Positions 9,122-19,135 of a DNA stretch of 64,000 bases are shown here, in pieces. Both the position numbers and the translations under genes were made by a program. The notes under the pieces are model-generated. The model saw only the letters and a list, made by a program, of their open reading frames with translations, was not told the DNA's origin and made no database searches. Source of the stretch: Holophagae bacterium (GTDB lineage: Bacteria; Acidobacteriota; Holophagae; Acanthopleuribacterales; Acanthopleuribacteraceae); the NCBI GenBank assembly GCA_029263455.1, contig JAJCXM010000035.1, forward strand, positions 1 to 64,000. The letters run 5' to 3'. Each line of letters begins with the position of its first letter. Within the stretch, counting starts at the first letter, position 1.

Positions 9122-10156
9122 ATGAATAAACCATGTCTGAAGTGCGGATCCATCATGCTGGTGCCAGATATCCCGCTGCCAAAGACCTATACCCAAAAGT
9201 GTGTTTCTTGTAGCTTCGTAAACCCAGTAGGCGACGACCTTTTTTATGGGCCTGACTCATCCCAAGATTTCGACCAAACAGGCAACTCAGAAACCGACGT
9301 CTTCGACATGAGTCAACCGACGCAAGTAGCTGAACAAATCGATTTTTCGCGTACCAAGGACGACCCAGATCAAACCAATGAGTGGTTGGACCGCTTAGGC
9401 CAAGTTAAACCTGTGCAGATTGAACTTCCAGCAACGACGACGAACGATCCGTCTATTTTTTCCGTACCCTCCCTTCCCGCGACTACGTCACCAGAACCAA
9501 CAACACCTAAATCAGCAGGTATTTCCATGGAAATGCTGAAAACAACGCTTGATGGTTTGCGATCAGAATTGCGCGACGAAATGAACAAGAAATTGGCAGA
9601 GCTAGAATTGCGAGTGATGAAAGCTGAGCTAAAACCAACAGCAAATCCAAGCTCGATCGATTCGACACCGACAGGGTCACCCTCGACTAAGTCGCCTTCT
9701 CCTCATCGGCATGTTGTCGCTGAAATGGAGGTCCTACTTTGCGGACAAAGTTCTGCATACATTGATCTTGCTACCAGGTCGATGCAAGCGGAAGGCTACA
9801 AAATTCACATGGTCGCATCCCCAAAGGAAGCGATACAGTTGATTAAGGAAGTGGCCTTTCACGTCATCGTTATGGATCAGCGTTTTGTGCAAGACACACC
9901 TGAGGGCCAGAGCCTGTTGAACAAGATCAAATTGATAACCTTGCCCATTCGCAGACACCAATGCCTTGTATTAATTACACCAAGACTAGAAACCGCCGAG
10001 AGCCAGGTATTCTATCAGTGGGGTGCAGACCTTAACGTGAAAGCTGAAGAAGTGGATCATTTAGGCAAGATCGTAAACGACCTCATTGATCTGAAAACAG
10101 ACATGCAACGCAAGTACTTGGACTCGAACTTCAATACCGACAGCGCGCCCGAATAG
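9122..10156 (+). CDS. Zinc-ribbon protein with C-terminal pseudo-receiver domain
   Basis: 344 residues. The N terminus is a small zinc ribbon (CxxC at Cys5/Cys8 and Cys27/Cys30). A low-complexity Ser/Thr/Pro-rich linker with a short coiled coil (about 130-160) follows. The last 130 residues look like a CheY-type receiver: a hydrophobic strand, VIVMDQRF at the phospho-acceptor position, VLITP and a later Lys. The acidic pair that binds Mg is absent (VLLCGQS instead), so it is probably a non-phosphorylated pseudo-receiver. Close coupling to the PilT gene suggests a role in pilus control. That link is inference. Confidence 0.65.
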   Translation: MNKPCLKCGSIMLVPDIPLPKTYTQKCVSCSFVNPVGDDLFYGPDSSQDFDQTGNSETDVFDMSQPTQVAEQIDFSRTKDDPDQTNEWLDRLGQVKPVQIELPATTTNDPSIFSVPSLPATTSPEPTTPKSAGISMEMLKTTLDGLRSELRDEMNKKLAELELRVMKAELKPTANPSSIDSTPTGSPSTKSPSPHRHVVAEMEVLLCGQSSAYIDLATRSMQAEGYKIHMVASPKEAIQLIKEVAFHVIVMDQRFVQDTPEGQSLLNKIKLITLPIRRHQCLVLITPRLETAESQVFYQWGADLNVKAEEVDHLGKIVNDLIDLKTDMQRKYLDSNFNTDSAPE

Positions 10157-10159
10157 GCG

Positions 10160-10750
10160 TCATAAGTTTTCGATTAGCTCATCTAAAGCGCGCGCCTTCT
10201 CACCAATTTCTTTTTCGAAGTTCTGTATGTACTTGCGTACCTGAAATGCGGTATTCCATTTCTTAGACAAATTGACGGCGAGCTGTTTAACCGTCATAGG
10301 GTCAAACGGCTTTTTGATGCACAGTAACTTGTCAGTTAACCCCAATTCTTCAACCAGTTTGTCCCAACTGTAATCCGAATAAGCGGTCACAATAACTACT
10401 TCCGTAAAGCGGAATTCTTCCCAAATGCGACGAATGGTCTGTACGCCATCGAGACCAGGTGGCATGCGTACATCCATGAATACGACCGTATAGGGTTGAC
10501 CTGACTCGTGCGCGCTGCGAACCATATTTAACGCTTCTTCACCTTGGAAGGCCGAGTCGATTTGGAATTTGACCGTCGGTCGCTTTTCGGTTTTGGGTTC
10601 ATCAAAGAGTGACTGCACAAGCAAATCTAATTTTACGTTGTTCATGTCACGGGTTTGTTCCAGTACTTTCCTGAAGTCCAAATGAATATCTTCGTTATCA
10701 TCGACCAGCAAAATACGATTGTTGAAATGGGCCGGTAAATCCATATTCAC
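10160..10750 (-). CDS. Stand-alone response regulator receiver protein
   Basis: 196 residues from a GTG preceded by GGAGGT at good spacing. Receiver residues: Asp17/Asp18 (VDDN), phospho-acceptor Asp93 (FMDVRMPPG), Thr in VTAYSD and Lys in IKKPFDP. About 30 extra residues separate the first helix from the second strand, and PPGLDGVQTI with TAYSDYSWD are marks of a receiver subtype usually found fused to PAS/kinase modules. A short C-terminal helix replaces an output domain. It is divergent from the hybrid kinase 182 bp away and convergent with the upstream pair, ending 3 bp from it. Confidence 0.88.
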   Translation of the reverse strand: MNMDLPAHFNNRILLVDDNEDIHLDFRKVLEQTRDMNNVKLDLLVQSLFDEPKTEKRPTVKFQIDSAFQGEEALNMVRSAHESGQPYTVVFMDVRMPPGLDGVQTIRRIWEEFRFTEVVIVTAYSDYSWDKLVEELGLTDKLLCIKKPFDPMTVKQLAVNLSKKWNTAFQVRKYIQNFEKEIGEKARALDELIENL

Positions 10751-10932
10751 GCGCCACCTCCGTTACCAAAATAGTTTAACCCACGTTAACCAAGCAAATC
10801 ACACAATAACTTTCAACGGTGTAAAGTCTTGACACGGTCATAAGTTGCTGACAACCTAACCATTCACTTAAAGGTTCTGACTGAAACGCCCGATGACAGT
10901 TACAGAGTCGAACCTTTAAGGTCAGGGTCTCC

Positions 10933-13683
10933 ATGCGATTAACCCAGCATACAATGCGGCAATCTCTTTTGCCTATTGCGATCTTTTTCGCTTTAGGCAC
11001 GACGCTGCTGTCAGCTTGGTGGATTAACCTCGCCAACCGAATAGAGGCCACCCGCATTAAGACTGAAATCACTACGCGTCAAATCAGCACTCGACTAGAG
11101 GACTTCTTTGCGACGCGCATGCGCGTCCTCGACATGTTCCGTATGGAATGGCTAACGTCTGGGCCCATGGAACATGAGCGATTTGTCCACCGTTCCTTAC
11201 AGATCCAAGATCAGTTTCCAGGACTGCAAGCCGTCAATTGGATTGACGCAGACGGCATCATTCGCTGGGTTGTACCCTTATTAGAAAACCAGGCGGCCTT
11301 AAATCACAATCTCCACCAGAACCCCCATGCAGGGGTCAGAGAGGCTATTGTCAAAGCCAGCTTATCTCGTGAAATTGCGGTCACACCTCCTATCAAATTG
11401 GTACAGGGTGGCATGGGCGTCACTTGTTATTTCCCTCTCGTTCGTGGAACAAACACGGAGGGATTCATTAATGGGGTTTTCGGTATTAACACGATTGTGA
11501 CGGCCTGTCTAACTGCTGACGTAATCCATCACTATCAGATAGAAATACACTTTGGTCAGTTAAATGTGTATTCGCAGGGCCGCCCATCGAATGCTCAAGT
11601 CGAAACGACGGGTGCGACATCACCGTTTAAAGTCGGCGAGGAGACTTGGGAATTGACCTTAGTGCCTCGTCCTGGCGCCAAGGCAGGTGCACCGACGCCC
11701 CTTGATTTCGCTGTGCTCTCGCTCGCATTATTGCTGGCATTAGCTCTGGCCTTATTGGTACGAGCCAGTTTTGCGCAACAAGACAAATTAATTGCGAGTG
11801 AAATGAAGTACCGGTTGCTTTTTAGACATGCCAATGATGGCGTATTAGTGATTGACAATGGTCAACTCGTTGACTGCAACGATAAGGCGTTGGACCTGTT
11901 CGGAAAAGCACGCGAGGACATGATTGGCCTACCGCCCTTTCTGTTTTCACCCGACCAGCAACCAACCGGTGAGTCTTCGTTTGAATCTGCCGGGAATCAT
12001 TTGAGCCAGGTTGAGCATGGTGACGCAAAGGTCTTCGAATGGCTTTATAGTCGCCCCGACGGTTCCAATTTCTATGCCGAACTGAGTTTAAACACCTTTG
12101 AACATCATGACAGTATCTACACCCTAGCTTTGATTCGCGACGTGACCCAGAAAAAGGATTCAGAGAAGGCTTTACGGGAATCAGAGGAGAAATATCGACT
12201 ACTTATTGAAAACGCCCATGACGCGATCTTCATCGTACAAGACGGTGTAATCAAGTTCCCTAACCCAATGACTCAGAAAATGACGGGTTATGCTCAACAT
12301 GAATTAGAATCGCTCGATATTCTCGACCTAGTCCATAGCGACGACCGCAAGTTTGTGGCAACCAAATATTACAAACAGATACACGGCAAAAAGGCCCATG
12401 GAACTTACAGTTTTCGCATACATCATCTGAACCAGGACATTCTGTGGGTTGAATTGAGTACCGTACGTGTCGTTTGGGACAACCAACCGGCCACCTTGAA
12501 TTTCGTGCGCGACATTACCCAGCAAAAGGACCTCGAAGTGCGCTTACTTGAAGCACAAAAACTGGAAGCTGTCGGCACGTTGGCAGGCGGTGTCGCTCAC
12601 GACTTCAATAATCTCTTGATGGGGATTCAAGGAAATGCCACGCTCCTCATCCGCGAATTAGGATCAGGGCACCCCGTCATTGAACGGATCCAGGATATTG
12701 AAAGCCTCGTGCAAAGTGGCTCAAATCTGACCCGCCAACTGCTGGGATTCGCACGAGGAGGATCATATGAAGTGGTGAGCATGTCGGTCAATGATCTCGT
12801 TGAACGGACAGCGGATGTATTTGGCCGGACACGAAAAGAGATCTCTATTCATGCAGACTATGCGGCTGAATTATGGTCAGTAGAGGGCGATCAAAGCCAA
12901 CTAGAACGCGTGTTGCTCAATATTTTTGTTAATGCATGGCAGGCAATGCCTAGTGGCGGTCAAATCTATATTTCGACCAAAAACTGTCAGTTGGACCTTA
13001 GCTTTTGCCAGCCTTTTGAAATGGTTCCCGGTCGTTACGTAAAGATTAGTATTCGCGACACCGGAATTGGCATGGATCCGACCACCAGGAATCGCGTTTT
13101 TGAACCATTCTTCACCAACAAGTATCAGCGTAGAGGTACGGGTCTGGGCTTAGCCTCCGCCTACGGTATTGTCAGAGCCCATAATGGAATCATCAACGTT
13201 GAAAGTACGCTTGGACAAGGGGCAGTATTTCATATTTATCTTCCTGCCACCACGAAACCAGCAGCAATGTCGCACCACGTTGAAGAACAGATTCAGCGAG
13301 GACACGGCCGCATTCTAGTCGTTGACGATGAACTTGAAGTGCTTCAAGTGACCGCCAACATGTTACTGATGTTGGGGTATGAGGTGGTAGCGATCCAAGG
13401 TGGTCATCAGGCAATCGAATATTTCGAGCAAGACCATGAAGCGATCGAGATGGTCATGATCGATATGATCATGCCTGACATGAATGGCTTTGAGCTCTTT
13501 GATCAATTGGTGAAAATAAAGCCAGGTATTCGAATCATTTTGTCGAGCGGTTACAGCATGCACGAACAGGCGCGGAAACTGATGGATCGCGGATGCTTAG
13601 GATTTATTCAAAAACCCTACCGACTGGAAACGCTTTCGACCAAGGTTCGCCAAGCGTTCGAAGCCGAAATTAATGCCGTGTGA
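10933..13683 (+). CDS. Hybrid histidine kinase (CHASE-like, PAS, PAS, HisKA, HATPase, REC)
   Basis: 916 residues. Two membrane helices (about 13-30 and 258-278) bracket a periplasmic sensor domain resembling CHASE. Two PAS domains follow (about 295-410 and 420-530). The H-box is LAGGVAHDFNN with His near 556. The HATPase has the N-box NIFVNAWQAMP, then DTGIGMD and GTGLGLASAYGI. A C-terminal receiver holds VDDE near 796 and MIDMIMPDMNG with Asp near 844. It likely autophosphorylates in response to an extracytoplasmic ligand and passes phosphate to its own receiver and perhaps to the divergently encoded stand-alone regulator. Its end overlaps the convergent cupin gene by 14 bp. Confidence 0.92.
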   Translation: MRLTQHTMRQSLLPIAIFFALGTTLLSAWWINLANRIEATRIKTEITTRQISTRLEDFFATRMRVLDMFRMEWLTSGPMEHERFVHRSLQIQDQFPGLQAVNWIDADGIIRWVVPLLENQAALNHNLHQNPHAGVREAIVKASLSREIAVTPPIKLVQGGMGVTCYFPLVRGTNTEGFINGVFGINTIVTACLTADVIHHYQIEIHFGQLNVYSQGRPSNAQVETTGATSPFKVGEETWELTLVPRPGAKAGAPTPLDFAVLSLALLLALALALLVRASFAQQDKLIASEMKYRLLFRHANDGVLVIDNGQLVDCNDKALDLFGKAREDMIGLPPFLFSPDQQPTGESSFESAGNHLSQVEHGDAKVFEWLYSRPDGSNFYAELSLNTFEHHDSIYTLALIRDVTQKKDSEKALRESEEKYRLLIENAHDAIFIVQDGVIKFPNPMTQKMTGYAQHELESLDILDLVHSDDRKFVATKYYKQIHGKKAHGTYSFRIHHLNQDILWVELSTVRVVWDNQPATLNFVRDITQQKDLEVRLLEAQKLEAVGTLAGGVAHDFNNLLMGIQGNATLLIRELGSGHPVIERIQDIESLVQSGSNLTRQLLGFARGGSYEVVSMSVNDLVERTADVFGRTRKEISIHADYAAELWSVEGDQSQLERVLLNIFVNAWQAMPSGGQIYISTKNCQLDLSFCQPFEMVPGRYVKISIRDTGIGMDPTTRNRVFEPFFTNKYQRRGTGLGLASAYGIVRAHNGIINVESTLGQGAVFHIYLPATTKPAAMSHHVEEQIQRGHGRILVVDDELEVLQVTANMLLMLGYEVVAIQGGHQAIEYFEQDHEAIEMVMIDMIMPDMNGFELFDQLVKIKPGIRIILSSGYSMHEQARKLMDRGCLGFIQKPYRLETLSTKVRQAFEAEINAV

Positions 13684-14152
13684 ATTTCTTAATAAGCGGC
13701 TCATGTTGGGGGAAAAGTCGTGTCAATTGGCTACAGGTACCCATTTCGAAATCAGAAAAATCGAATCCAGGCGACACGGTACATCCAACCAAACAAAAGC
13801 CCGTCCGATGGCATAAATGCGCCGCAAACCAGCAGCCAAAAGGCACGCAAAATTGGTATGGGCCAACTGCACTGAGTTGCGTCACTTGATGATGACCCTG
13901 GGCATCAATGATATCGATTTGCAAAGGGTCTCCCGTATAGAAGTGCCAAATTTCATCTGACCGAATGCGGTGAAACGCCGAAAAGTCACCCGCTTCCAAC
14001 AAATAGAGAATGGCGGTGCTCACATGTCTCGTGCCCTTAAATCGATCTATTCCTGAAACCCGATCTGAGGAACGGTAGGTTTCGCGATAATAGCCACCTT
14101 CCGGGTGTGGCAATAGCTGCATGGATGAAACCAATCGCTGCGCATCATTCAT
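13670..14152 (-). CDS. DUF985 (cupin_5) family protein
   Basis: 160 residues. Conserved marks of this cupin family are MQLLPHPEGGYYRETYRS at the N terminus, STAILYLLEAGDFSAFHRI and SDEIWHFYTGDPL in the middle, and the late VGCTVSPGFDFSDFE segment. Members are single-domain beta-barrel proteins of uncertain enzymatic role, some annotated as sugar epimerase-like. It starts 6 bp after the stop of the coiled-coil gene, so the two may share a transcript, and its 3' end overlaps the hybrid kinase gene. Confidence 0.88.
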   Translation of the reverse strand: MNDAQRLVSSMQLLPHPEGGYYRETYRSSDRVSGIDRFKGTRHVSTAILYLLEAGDFSAFHRIRSDEIWHFYTGDPLQIDIIDAQGHHQVTQLSAVGPYQFCVPFGCWFAAHLCHRTGFCLVGCTVSPGFDFSDFEMGTCSQLTRLFPQHEPLIKKFTRH

Positions 14153-14158
14153 CTTGGG

Positions 14159-14788
14159 TCAGTAACTCCGTGATTTGGCACCAGCTTTGCGAGCCTGGCT
14201 TTGAAGTTTCCGGTACTCCCGGCGTTGCTGCTCAATTTGTGCCTTTAGATCATCAATTCGGTCTTCATGCCAGGCGATCGTACTCAAACTCATAAACTGA
14301 CTTTCTATTTGCCGCTTGTGGCTTTCTATTCGCTCTTGCAAACTCTCAATCTCGGCCCGAGCTGCTTTCAGTTGTCTGCCGTAATCTCTGTTCAGCCGTT
14401 TTTGATCGCGGTAATCGTTAATAGATTTTGAGGAATGCGTGTCGTTTTCAACGGCTTGTACTTGGACGTCATTCGACTCGGCGACGGGGTTTTTCTCAAC
14501 GAAAGTCTGCAGACCCTTATTGTCAAGTTCGATAATTTTGTGAGAGCTCTCTTTCGCTGCCTCATCTTTTTGAACTTCGGCAGGCCACGAAGCCTCAGTT
14601 CTGGTTAAATCGACTTGATCCAGGGGTAGTTGACTCAAGTTACCGTCAATCGTTGTAAATTGAACAAAATCGCCCTTCACATGATACTCACCGAGAATGG
14701 GTAGCTTGCGACCGTCCGTCAATTCCAGAAAATAGGTCGTCTGTATGCACAAAAAAACGGTAAGTAACATACTCACAAGATAAGACAT
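14159..14788 (-). CDS. Secreted coiled-coil protein, unknown
   Basis: 209 residues. Residues 1-20 form a hydrophobic signal sequence. The following 50 residues (LELTDGRKLPILGEY, then a short beta pattern) resemble a small SH3-like or 'read-out of residue modification' module seen in secreted Acidobacterial and Planctomycete proteins, but I cannot name the family. The region from about 125 to the end is a strong coiled coil rich in Glu, Gln and Arg, ending in a basic tail. Likely periplasmic. It precedes the DUF985 gene. Confidence 0.6.
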   Translation of the reverse strand: MSYLVSMLLTVFLCIQTTYFLELTDGRKLPILGEYHVKGDFVQFTTIDGNLSQLPLDQVDLTRTEASWPAEVQKDEAAKESSHKIIELDNKGLQTFVEKNPVAESNDVQVQAVENDTHSSKSINDYRDQKRLNRDYGRQLKAARAEIESLQERIESHKRQIESQFMSLSTIAWHEDRIDDLKAQIEQQRREYRKLQSQARKAGAKSRSY

Positions 14789-14870
14789 TATCCATCAACA
14801 TAAGCCAATCAAAGCATGGCGTGCAACCATTTCGATATTAAAAGCTCTACAATAAGCACCCGAGGTAAGC

Positions 14871-15464
14871 ATGACGAGATTCTGTAATGGTGTAATTTTC
14901 GCAAGCCTAATCAGCTTTGCACTTCTGGTTCAGTGCACGCAGTCGATCACGCAGCCAGGCGGGGTTTTAGCCGATGAAGCGCCTGAGCAAACCACGACAA
15001 CGGACAGCCCTTTCGAACTTAATGGTTACACATTAACCCCTTTGGCTGATTTTAGCCTTCGAGGGCGCGTACTCTCACACAAGAGATACAGTCACGACCG
15101 CGAGTCTGATCTATCACCAGTCGACCTGGCATTGGGTTGGGGCGCCATGTCAGATAGCAACACGCTCGCTAACTTTTCCATTACACAGTCCAATCGCTGG
15201 TATCACTGGCGCTCCGATGACATGCCCATTTCTAAAGGCCAAGTGACGAGAGAAAGTGCAAATATGCATATGATCCCAGCCGATTCCGTCATTGAGTCTG
15301 ATCTCTTTTCAGCTCGCGTCGGTCATATCGTCGCCATTCGCGGCTATCTAGTGAGAGTCGATGCAGCCGACGGATGGCACTGGGTTAGCTCTCTCAAACG
15401 CGGTGACTCTGGGGATGGTGCATGCGAACTCGTTTACGTGACCGCATTACAAGTCACGGAATAA
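14871..15464 (+). CDS. Secreted protein of unknown function
   Basis: 197 residues with a hydrophobic leader (about 8-22, ending near a Cys in LLVQC) and then a Thr/Gln-rich stretch. The core contains WGAMSDSNTL and MHMIPADSV, with VGHIVAIRGYLVRV, which I recall from conserved uncharacterised proteins of proteobacteria. No catalytic motif is evident. The gene is 17 bp from the following TMTC-like gene in the same direction and is probably co-transcribed. A TACAAT -10-like element sits upstream, but I see no matching -35. Confidence 0.6.
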   Translation: MTRFCNGVIFASLISFALLVQCTQSITQPGGVLADEAPEQTTTTDSPFELNGYTLTPLADFSLRGRVLSHKRYSHDRESDLSPVDLALGWGAMSDSNTLANFSITQSNRWYHWRSDDMPISKGQVTRESANMHMIPADSVIESDLFSARVGHIVAIRGYLVRVDAADGWHWVSSLKRGDSGDGACELVYVTALQVTE

Positions 15465-15481
15465 GCACCAGGTGATTACCA

Positions 15482-17236
15482 TTGCGCACTAAGCAAATTT
15501 CCCAACCAGCCGTCTGGGCCCTATTTGCCAGCATCGTATTCGTCATCTATGCACGGCTGCTATCCGCACCACTACTATGGGACGCTCCTCTGCAGTGGGT
15601 TCCCATGGATTGGACGTGGGCGGAGTTTAAACAAATATGGACCACCGGTTATTGGTTCTCGGCAATTGGCGACTCCGCCGAGAGTTCAGAGTATCGACCT
15701 GTAGGAAGTTTGCTATTTAGATCGCTTGCATCAGTCAGTTCGCAGTCAACCTGGTTTGCACATGCACTCCCTGTGGCCTTCCACTTAATCAATTGTATTC
15801 TCCTGCGCTCGGTTTTACGCCAATGGCAATTCTCATTACACACACAATGGCTGTCCATCGTTTTGTTTGCGCTACATCCAGTTAACAGCGAAGCGATCGC
15901 GAGCGTTGTGGGCCTCACCGATCTGCTGATAGCAACATCGTTACTCATAACGGCGATGCTTATACACCGCTATCTACGGAAACCTAATCTGTCTCTAATT
16001 ATTTGGGTCTGTTCCGTTTGTACACTGGCACCGTTCGTAAAGGAGTCTGGCCTTGCGATCGCCATCCTGAGTAGCATGGTGGCGGCCGCTGCATATCTCA
16101 AAGGAAAAGACCATATGAAGTGGATATTCGTCGCTGGCCTGTTATCCATTCTCACCTATTTATCATCAAGATTTTTCCTTTATCCGCTAGACCTTTCGCA
16201 ATCCATCAGCGACCGGCAAATCATGCTGAACCCTCTTTTGACATGCGCATTAGACGATCGTATTTTGAGCTCTTTTGCCGTCTTAGGTGTTTACATGCGC
16301 AGCATCATTTTACCGACTGATTTACATGTGATTTATGGGTACGGGTCGGTGCCCTTGGTTTCAAGTTGGTCAGACATTCACTTTTTGGGACCGATGTTTG
16401 CGGTTGTGGCTGTTATTGTCTTTTGTGCGTTTCGATGGCGCCGCAGAGACCCAGTACCAGCTGTCTTGGTGCTATCCGCTGCCGTCATGTACGCACCCAT
16501 TTCGCATTGGGTCGCGCAAATGGGCACCAATGTCGCCGAGCGGCTGATTTATCCCATCGTGATGCTTGTGTGCATTCTATTTGCGCACATCGCGAAACCG
16601 CTACCCCGCCAATGGCCCTTATTTGTGATGCTATTAGTTGCACCATTATTAATATGGAAGACGACAGAGCGGGTTTCTGTTTGGACGTCACACGAATCGA
16701 TGAACCGTGAAATCGCTAGCCAATATGAATCAAGTCTTTTTGCCCAAGTCCTAATTGCTGAACGGGCCTTGAATCGACAACAAATCGACCTCGCGCTGCA
16801 CGCCTCAAAAAGGGCATTGAGTTTACGACCAGGATTTGGTCCTGCCACGATTCTGTTGGCAAAATCACTGACTCAAAATGGCGACGTTGAGTCCGCCATA
16901 TATCTATTGAATGATCAATTGTCCACCAGCTCCGATCGAGATATCTGGATGACCCTATTGGCGGTTTGTTGCTGGCAAGAATGCACCCCGTCTAATCAAT
17001 GGTTTCCTGAGCCGTGGGACATCGAAACACGTGTAGCCACGCTGCAATCTATAGAATCCTTTATTTCTGGAACGCCCTCAATTGCAGCCAGCATCAAGGA
17101 AACATTGGTGGAAGATCTGATTTTGATATACGCCAGCGCCGGCGAAGGCCTTTCAGCTTGCCATCACTTGCACAGTGCCGAAGAATACGCCTGGCTAGAG
17201 GTTGAGTATGAATATGTGCGATCAAAGAAGCGCTAA
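15482..17236 (+). CDS. TMTC-like multipass membrane protein with TPR tail
   Basis: 584 residues from a TTG start with CAGGTG upstream. The N-terminal two thirds has about ten membrane helices. Marks of the TMTC/DUF1736 glycosyltransferase-C family are RPVGSLLFR after the first helix, LHPVNSEAIASVVGLTDLL and FVKESGLAIA. The last 160 residues form helical repeats of TPR type. Eukaryotic TMTCs are O-mannosyltransferases using dolichol-linked mannose; bacterial members are presumed lipid-linked-sugar transferases, but this is unproven. Inner membrane. No other glycosylation gene adjoins. Confidence 0.75.
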   Translation: MRTKQISQPAVWALFASIVFVIYARLLSAPLLWDAPLQWVPMDWTWAEFKQIWTTGYWFSAIGDSAESSEYRPVGSLLFRSLASVSSQSTWFAHALPVAFHLINCILLRSVLRQWQFSLHTQWLSIVLFALHPVNSEAIASVVGLTDLLIATSLLITAMLIHRYLRKPNLSLIIWVCSVCTLAPFVKESGLAIAILSSMVAAAAYLKGKDHMKWIFVAGLLSILTYLSSRFFLYPLDLSQSISDRQIMLNPLLTCALDDRILSSFAVLGVYMRSIILPTDLHVIYGYGSVPLVSSWSDIHFLGPMFAVVAVIVFCAFRWRRRDPVPAVLVLSAAVMYAPISHWVAQMGTNVAERLIYPIVMLVCILFAHIAKPLPRQWPLFVMLLVAPLLIWKTTERVSVWTSHESMNREIASQYESSLFAQVLIAERALNRQQIDLALHASKRALSLRPGFGPATILLAKSLTQNGDVESAIYLLNDQLSTSSDRDIWMTLLAVCCWQECTPSNQWFPEPWDIETRVATLQSIESFISGTPSIAASIKETLVEDLILIYASAGEGLSACHHLHSAEEYAWLEVEYEYVRSKKR

Positions 17237-17325
17237 CTATCCATCCACCCAACGAGCGATCGGTGTTTGCTGCCACAGCAACAGGCCGCAGGGATTTAGC
17301 AATCCATCCACGAAGGCTATCGTCA

Positions 17326-18105
17326 ATGTGGATTGACGGTCATTGTCACCTTGCCCACCCGGAACTAGACGGCTTGAGAGTCGAGTGGGAACAACGTGCG
17401 ATCACAAGCGGGATCCACCATTTTGTACAAGGCGGAATAGGTCCCGAGGATTGGCAACGGCAACGCGAATTCGCTACCCGCAATTGGTCGCTTACCTTTG
17501 GCTTACACCCTTGGTTTGTCATCAACGAACCAGAGGCGGCTCTTGATGAGGCGCTTAGCCGATTGCCCGAATTCCTTAAGTTCGGCGTCGGTTTAGGCGA
17601 ACTCGGCTTAGACTACTCAGACAAATCCGCGGCTAGTCATGAATCCAAGCAACTCCACTATTTTGAACAACAACTTATTATTGCCAAGCAGGGTAAATGG
17701 CCTATCGTCTTACACGTTGTCCAAGCCCACGGACGTGCGCTTGACCTGCTGGGCAAAGTTGCTCGCGAATGGCGCGGCATTGTACACGGTTTCACGGGCT
17801 CACTAGAGACAGCCAAACGTTATCGGAAACTCGGGTTACACATTTCCGTGGGACCTGCGGTTACTCGCACGGGTTATCAGAAGTTGAAACGCGCAGTGAA
17901 AGAACTATCGATGGATGCCTTAACGCTCGAATCAGATTGTCCAAATGTGTCGATACCGGGCGATATAGGTAGACCTACGTCTTTAATAGATGTCGCGAAC
18001 GCTGTTAGCGCGATTCGTGGGTGCCAAGCGTCGGAATTACTGCATCAGTCTAGTATGAGATTACGTGACATTTTTGACCTCGACGTATGCTTTAGCCTCG
18101 ATTAA
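17326..18105 (+). CDS. TatD-family metal-dependent hydrolase
   Basis: 259 residues from the ATG at 17326 (AAGG upstream); a longer GTG-started frame adds a poorly conserved leader. The amidohydrolase fold is indicated by DGHCHLAHPE at the N terminus (metal HxH), LGELGLDYS (Glu ligand), PIVLHVVQA with a metal His, VHGFTGS, and SVGPAVT. TatD proteins are two-metal 3'-5' exonucleases linked to DNA repair. The late segment LTLESDCPN carries the conserved ESD. Confidence 0.88.
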   Translation: MWIDGHCHLAHPELDGLRVEWEQRAITSGIHHFVQGGIGPEDWQRQREFATRNWSLTFGLHPWFVINEPEAALDEALSRLPEFLKFGVGLGELGLDYSDKSAASHESKQLHYFEQQLIIAKQGKWPIVLHVVQAHGRALDLLGKVAREWRGIVHGFTGSLETAKRYRKLGLHISVGPAVTRTGYQKLKRAVKELSMDALTLESDCPNVSIPGDIGRPTSLIDVANAVSAIRGCQASELLHQSSMRLRDIFDLDVCFSLD

Positions 18106-18144
18106 ACTGAAAAATTGACTGCAACTCTGTTGTTAGGAGTAACT

Positions 18145-19014
18145 ATGACCCAGACACCTCTTCCATTCCTAAAGCATATGGATTTAGAAACATACAAAAT
18201 GCACAGGCGCTTTGATCGTATGGGTCGTTTGGTAGGTGACGGGGCCATGCAGCAGCTAATGCAGTCACACGTGTTGATTGTAGGGTTGGGTGGCGTGGGT
18301 TCCTACGCCGCAGAAATGATCGTTCGCTCAGGCGTCGGTCGTGTCACATTAGTGGACTTTGACGAAATATGTATCACCAATGTTAATCGTCAGCTGCATG
18401 CGATGCAGGGACTCATCGGAAAAAAGAAAGCTTATGTTTTGGCCGAACGTTTCCGAAAAATTAATCCCAAAGCTGATATCAGGGAAATGTCGCTCTTTTA
18501 CAATCCTGAAAACTCAGAGCAGATCCTGGCGACGCAACCAGATTATGTCATCGATGCTATTGACAGTGTAGGTTCCAAAGCTCACTTGTTGGCGACGTGT
18601 CACCAACGCGGAATCAAAGTCGTATGTTCATCTGGGGCCGGTGGCCGCATGGATCCCACCCGAATCGAGGTGAAAGATCTATCTGAAACACAGGTGGACC
18701 CATTGGCACGCATGATGCGAAAGATATTGCGAACAAAGTATGGCTTTCCGAACGAGGGTCCTTTTTATATCCCAACCGCCTATAGTACGGAACCAATCAG
18801 TCAGCCGATGGAACTTGCCTACGACAATGGCGAGGGATTCCGTTGCGTGTGCCCCCAAGGCGACAACGAGTTTTTCACCTGCGACAATCGAAACGTCATT
18901 CACGGCACATCTGGTTTTGTGACCGGAACCTTTGGATTCGTCTGTGCCTCAGTGATCGTTCGAACGATAGCCTCAAAAACAAACGAGTTTCTTTTCTCAC
19001 CGCCTAAAGTTTAA
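18145..19014 (+). CDS. tcdA: tRNA threonylcarbamoyladenosine dehydratase (TcdA/CsdL)
   Basis: 289 residues from the ATG at 18145, which has AGGAG six bases upstream. An earlier in-frame start lacks a site. E1-like ThiF/MoeB fold: nucleotide loop VGLGGVGSYAAE, the DFDEICITNVNRQ segment with adenylation Asp/Arg, and CSSGAGGRMDPTRI specific to TcdA. The enzyme uses ATP to cyclise t6A at position 37 of ANN-decoding tRNAs. It is 39 bp after tatD on the same strand. Confidence 0.92.
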   Translation: MTQTPLPFLKHMDLETYKMHRRFDRMGRLVGDGAMQQLMQSHVLIVGLGGVGSYAAEMIVRSGVGRVTLVDFDEICITNVNRQLHAMQGLIGKKKAYVLAERFRKINPKADIREMSLFYNPENSEQILATQPDYVIDAIDSVGSKAHLLATCHQRGIKVVCSSGAGGRMDPTRIEVKDLSETQVDPLARMMRKILRTKYGFPNEGPFYIPTAYSTEPISQPMELAYDNGEGFRCVCPQGDNEFFTCDNRNVIHGTSGFVTGTFGFVCASVIVRTIASKTNEFLFSPPKV

Positions 19015-19043
19015 GAGAATCCAATGAAAAACGAGCGTCAGAA

Positions 19044-19073
19044 TTGACATAAAGCACTCCAGCTCTTTATGAT
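19044..19073 (+). promoter_or_regulatory. Sigma-70-type promoter for the HiPIP gene
   Basis: TTGACA at 19044-19049 and TATGAT at 19068-19073, separated by 18 bp. This is a perfect -35 and a five-of-six -10. The HiPIP start codon lies about 60 bp downstream with a strong AGGAGG site, giving a complete single-gene transcription unit with the terminator at 19486. Confidence 0.75.
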
Positions 19074-19135
19074 GAGTCGATGGCGCGCCCAGCTACTGTA
19101 TTTAAGCCTTGCGCGAAGTCAGGAGGAGTAAAGAA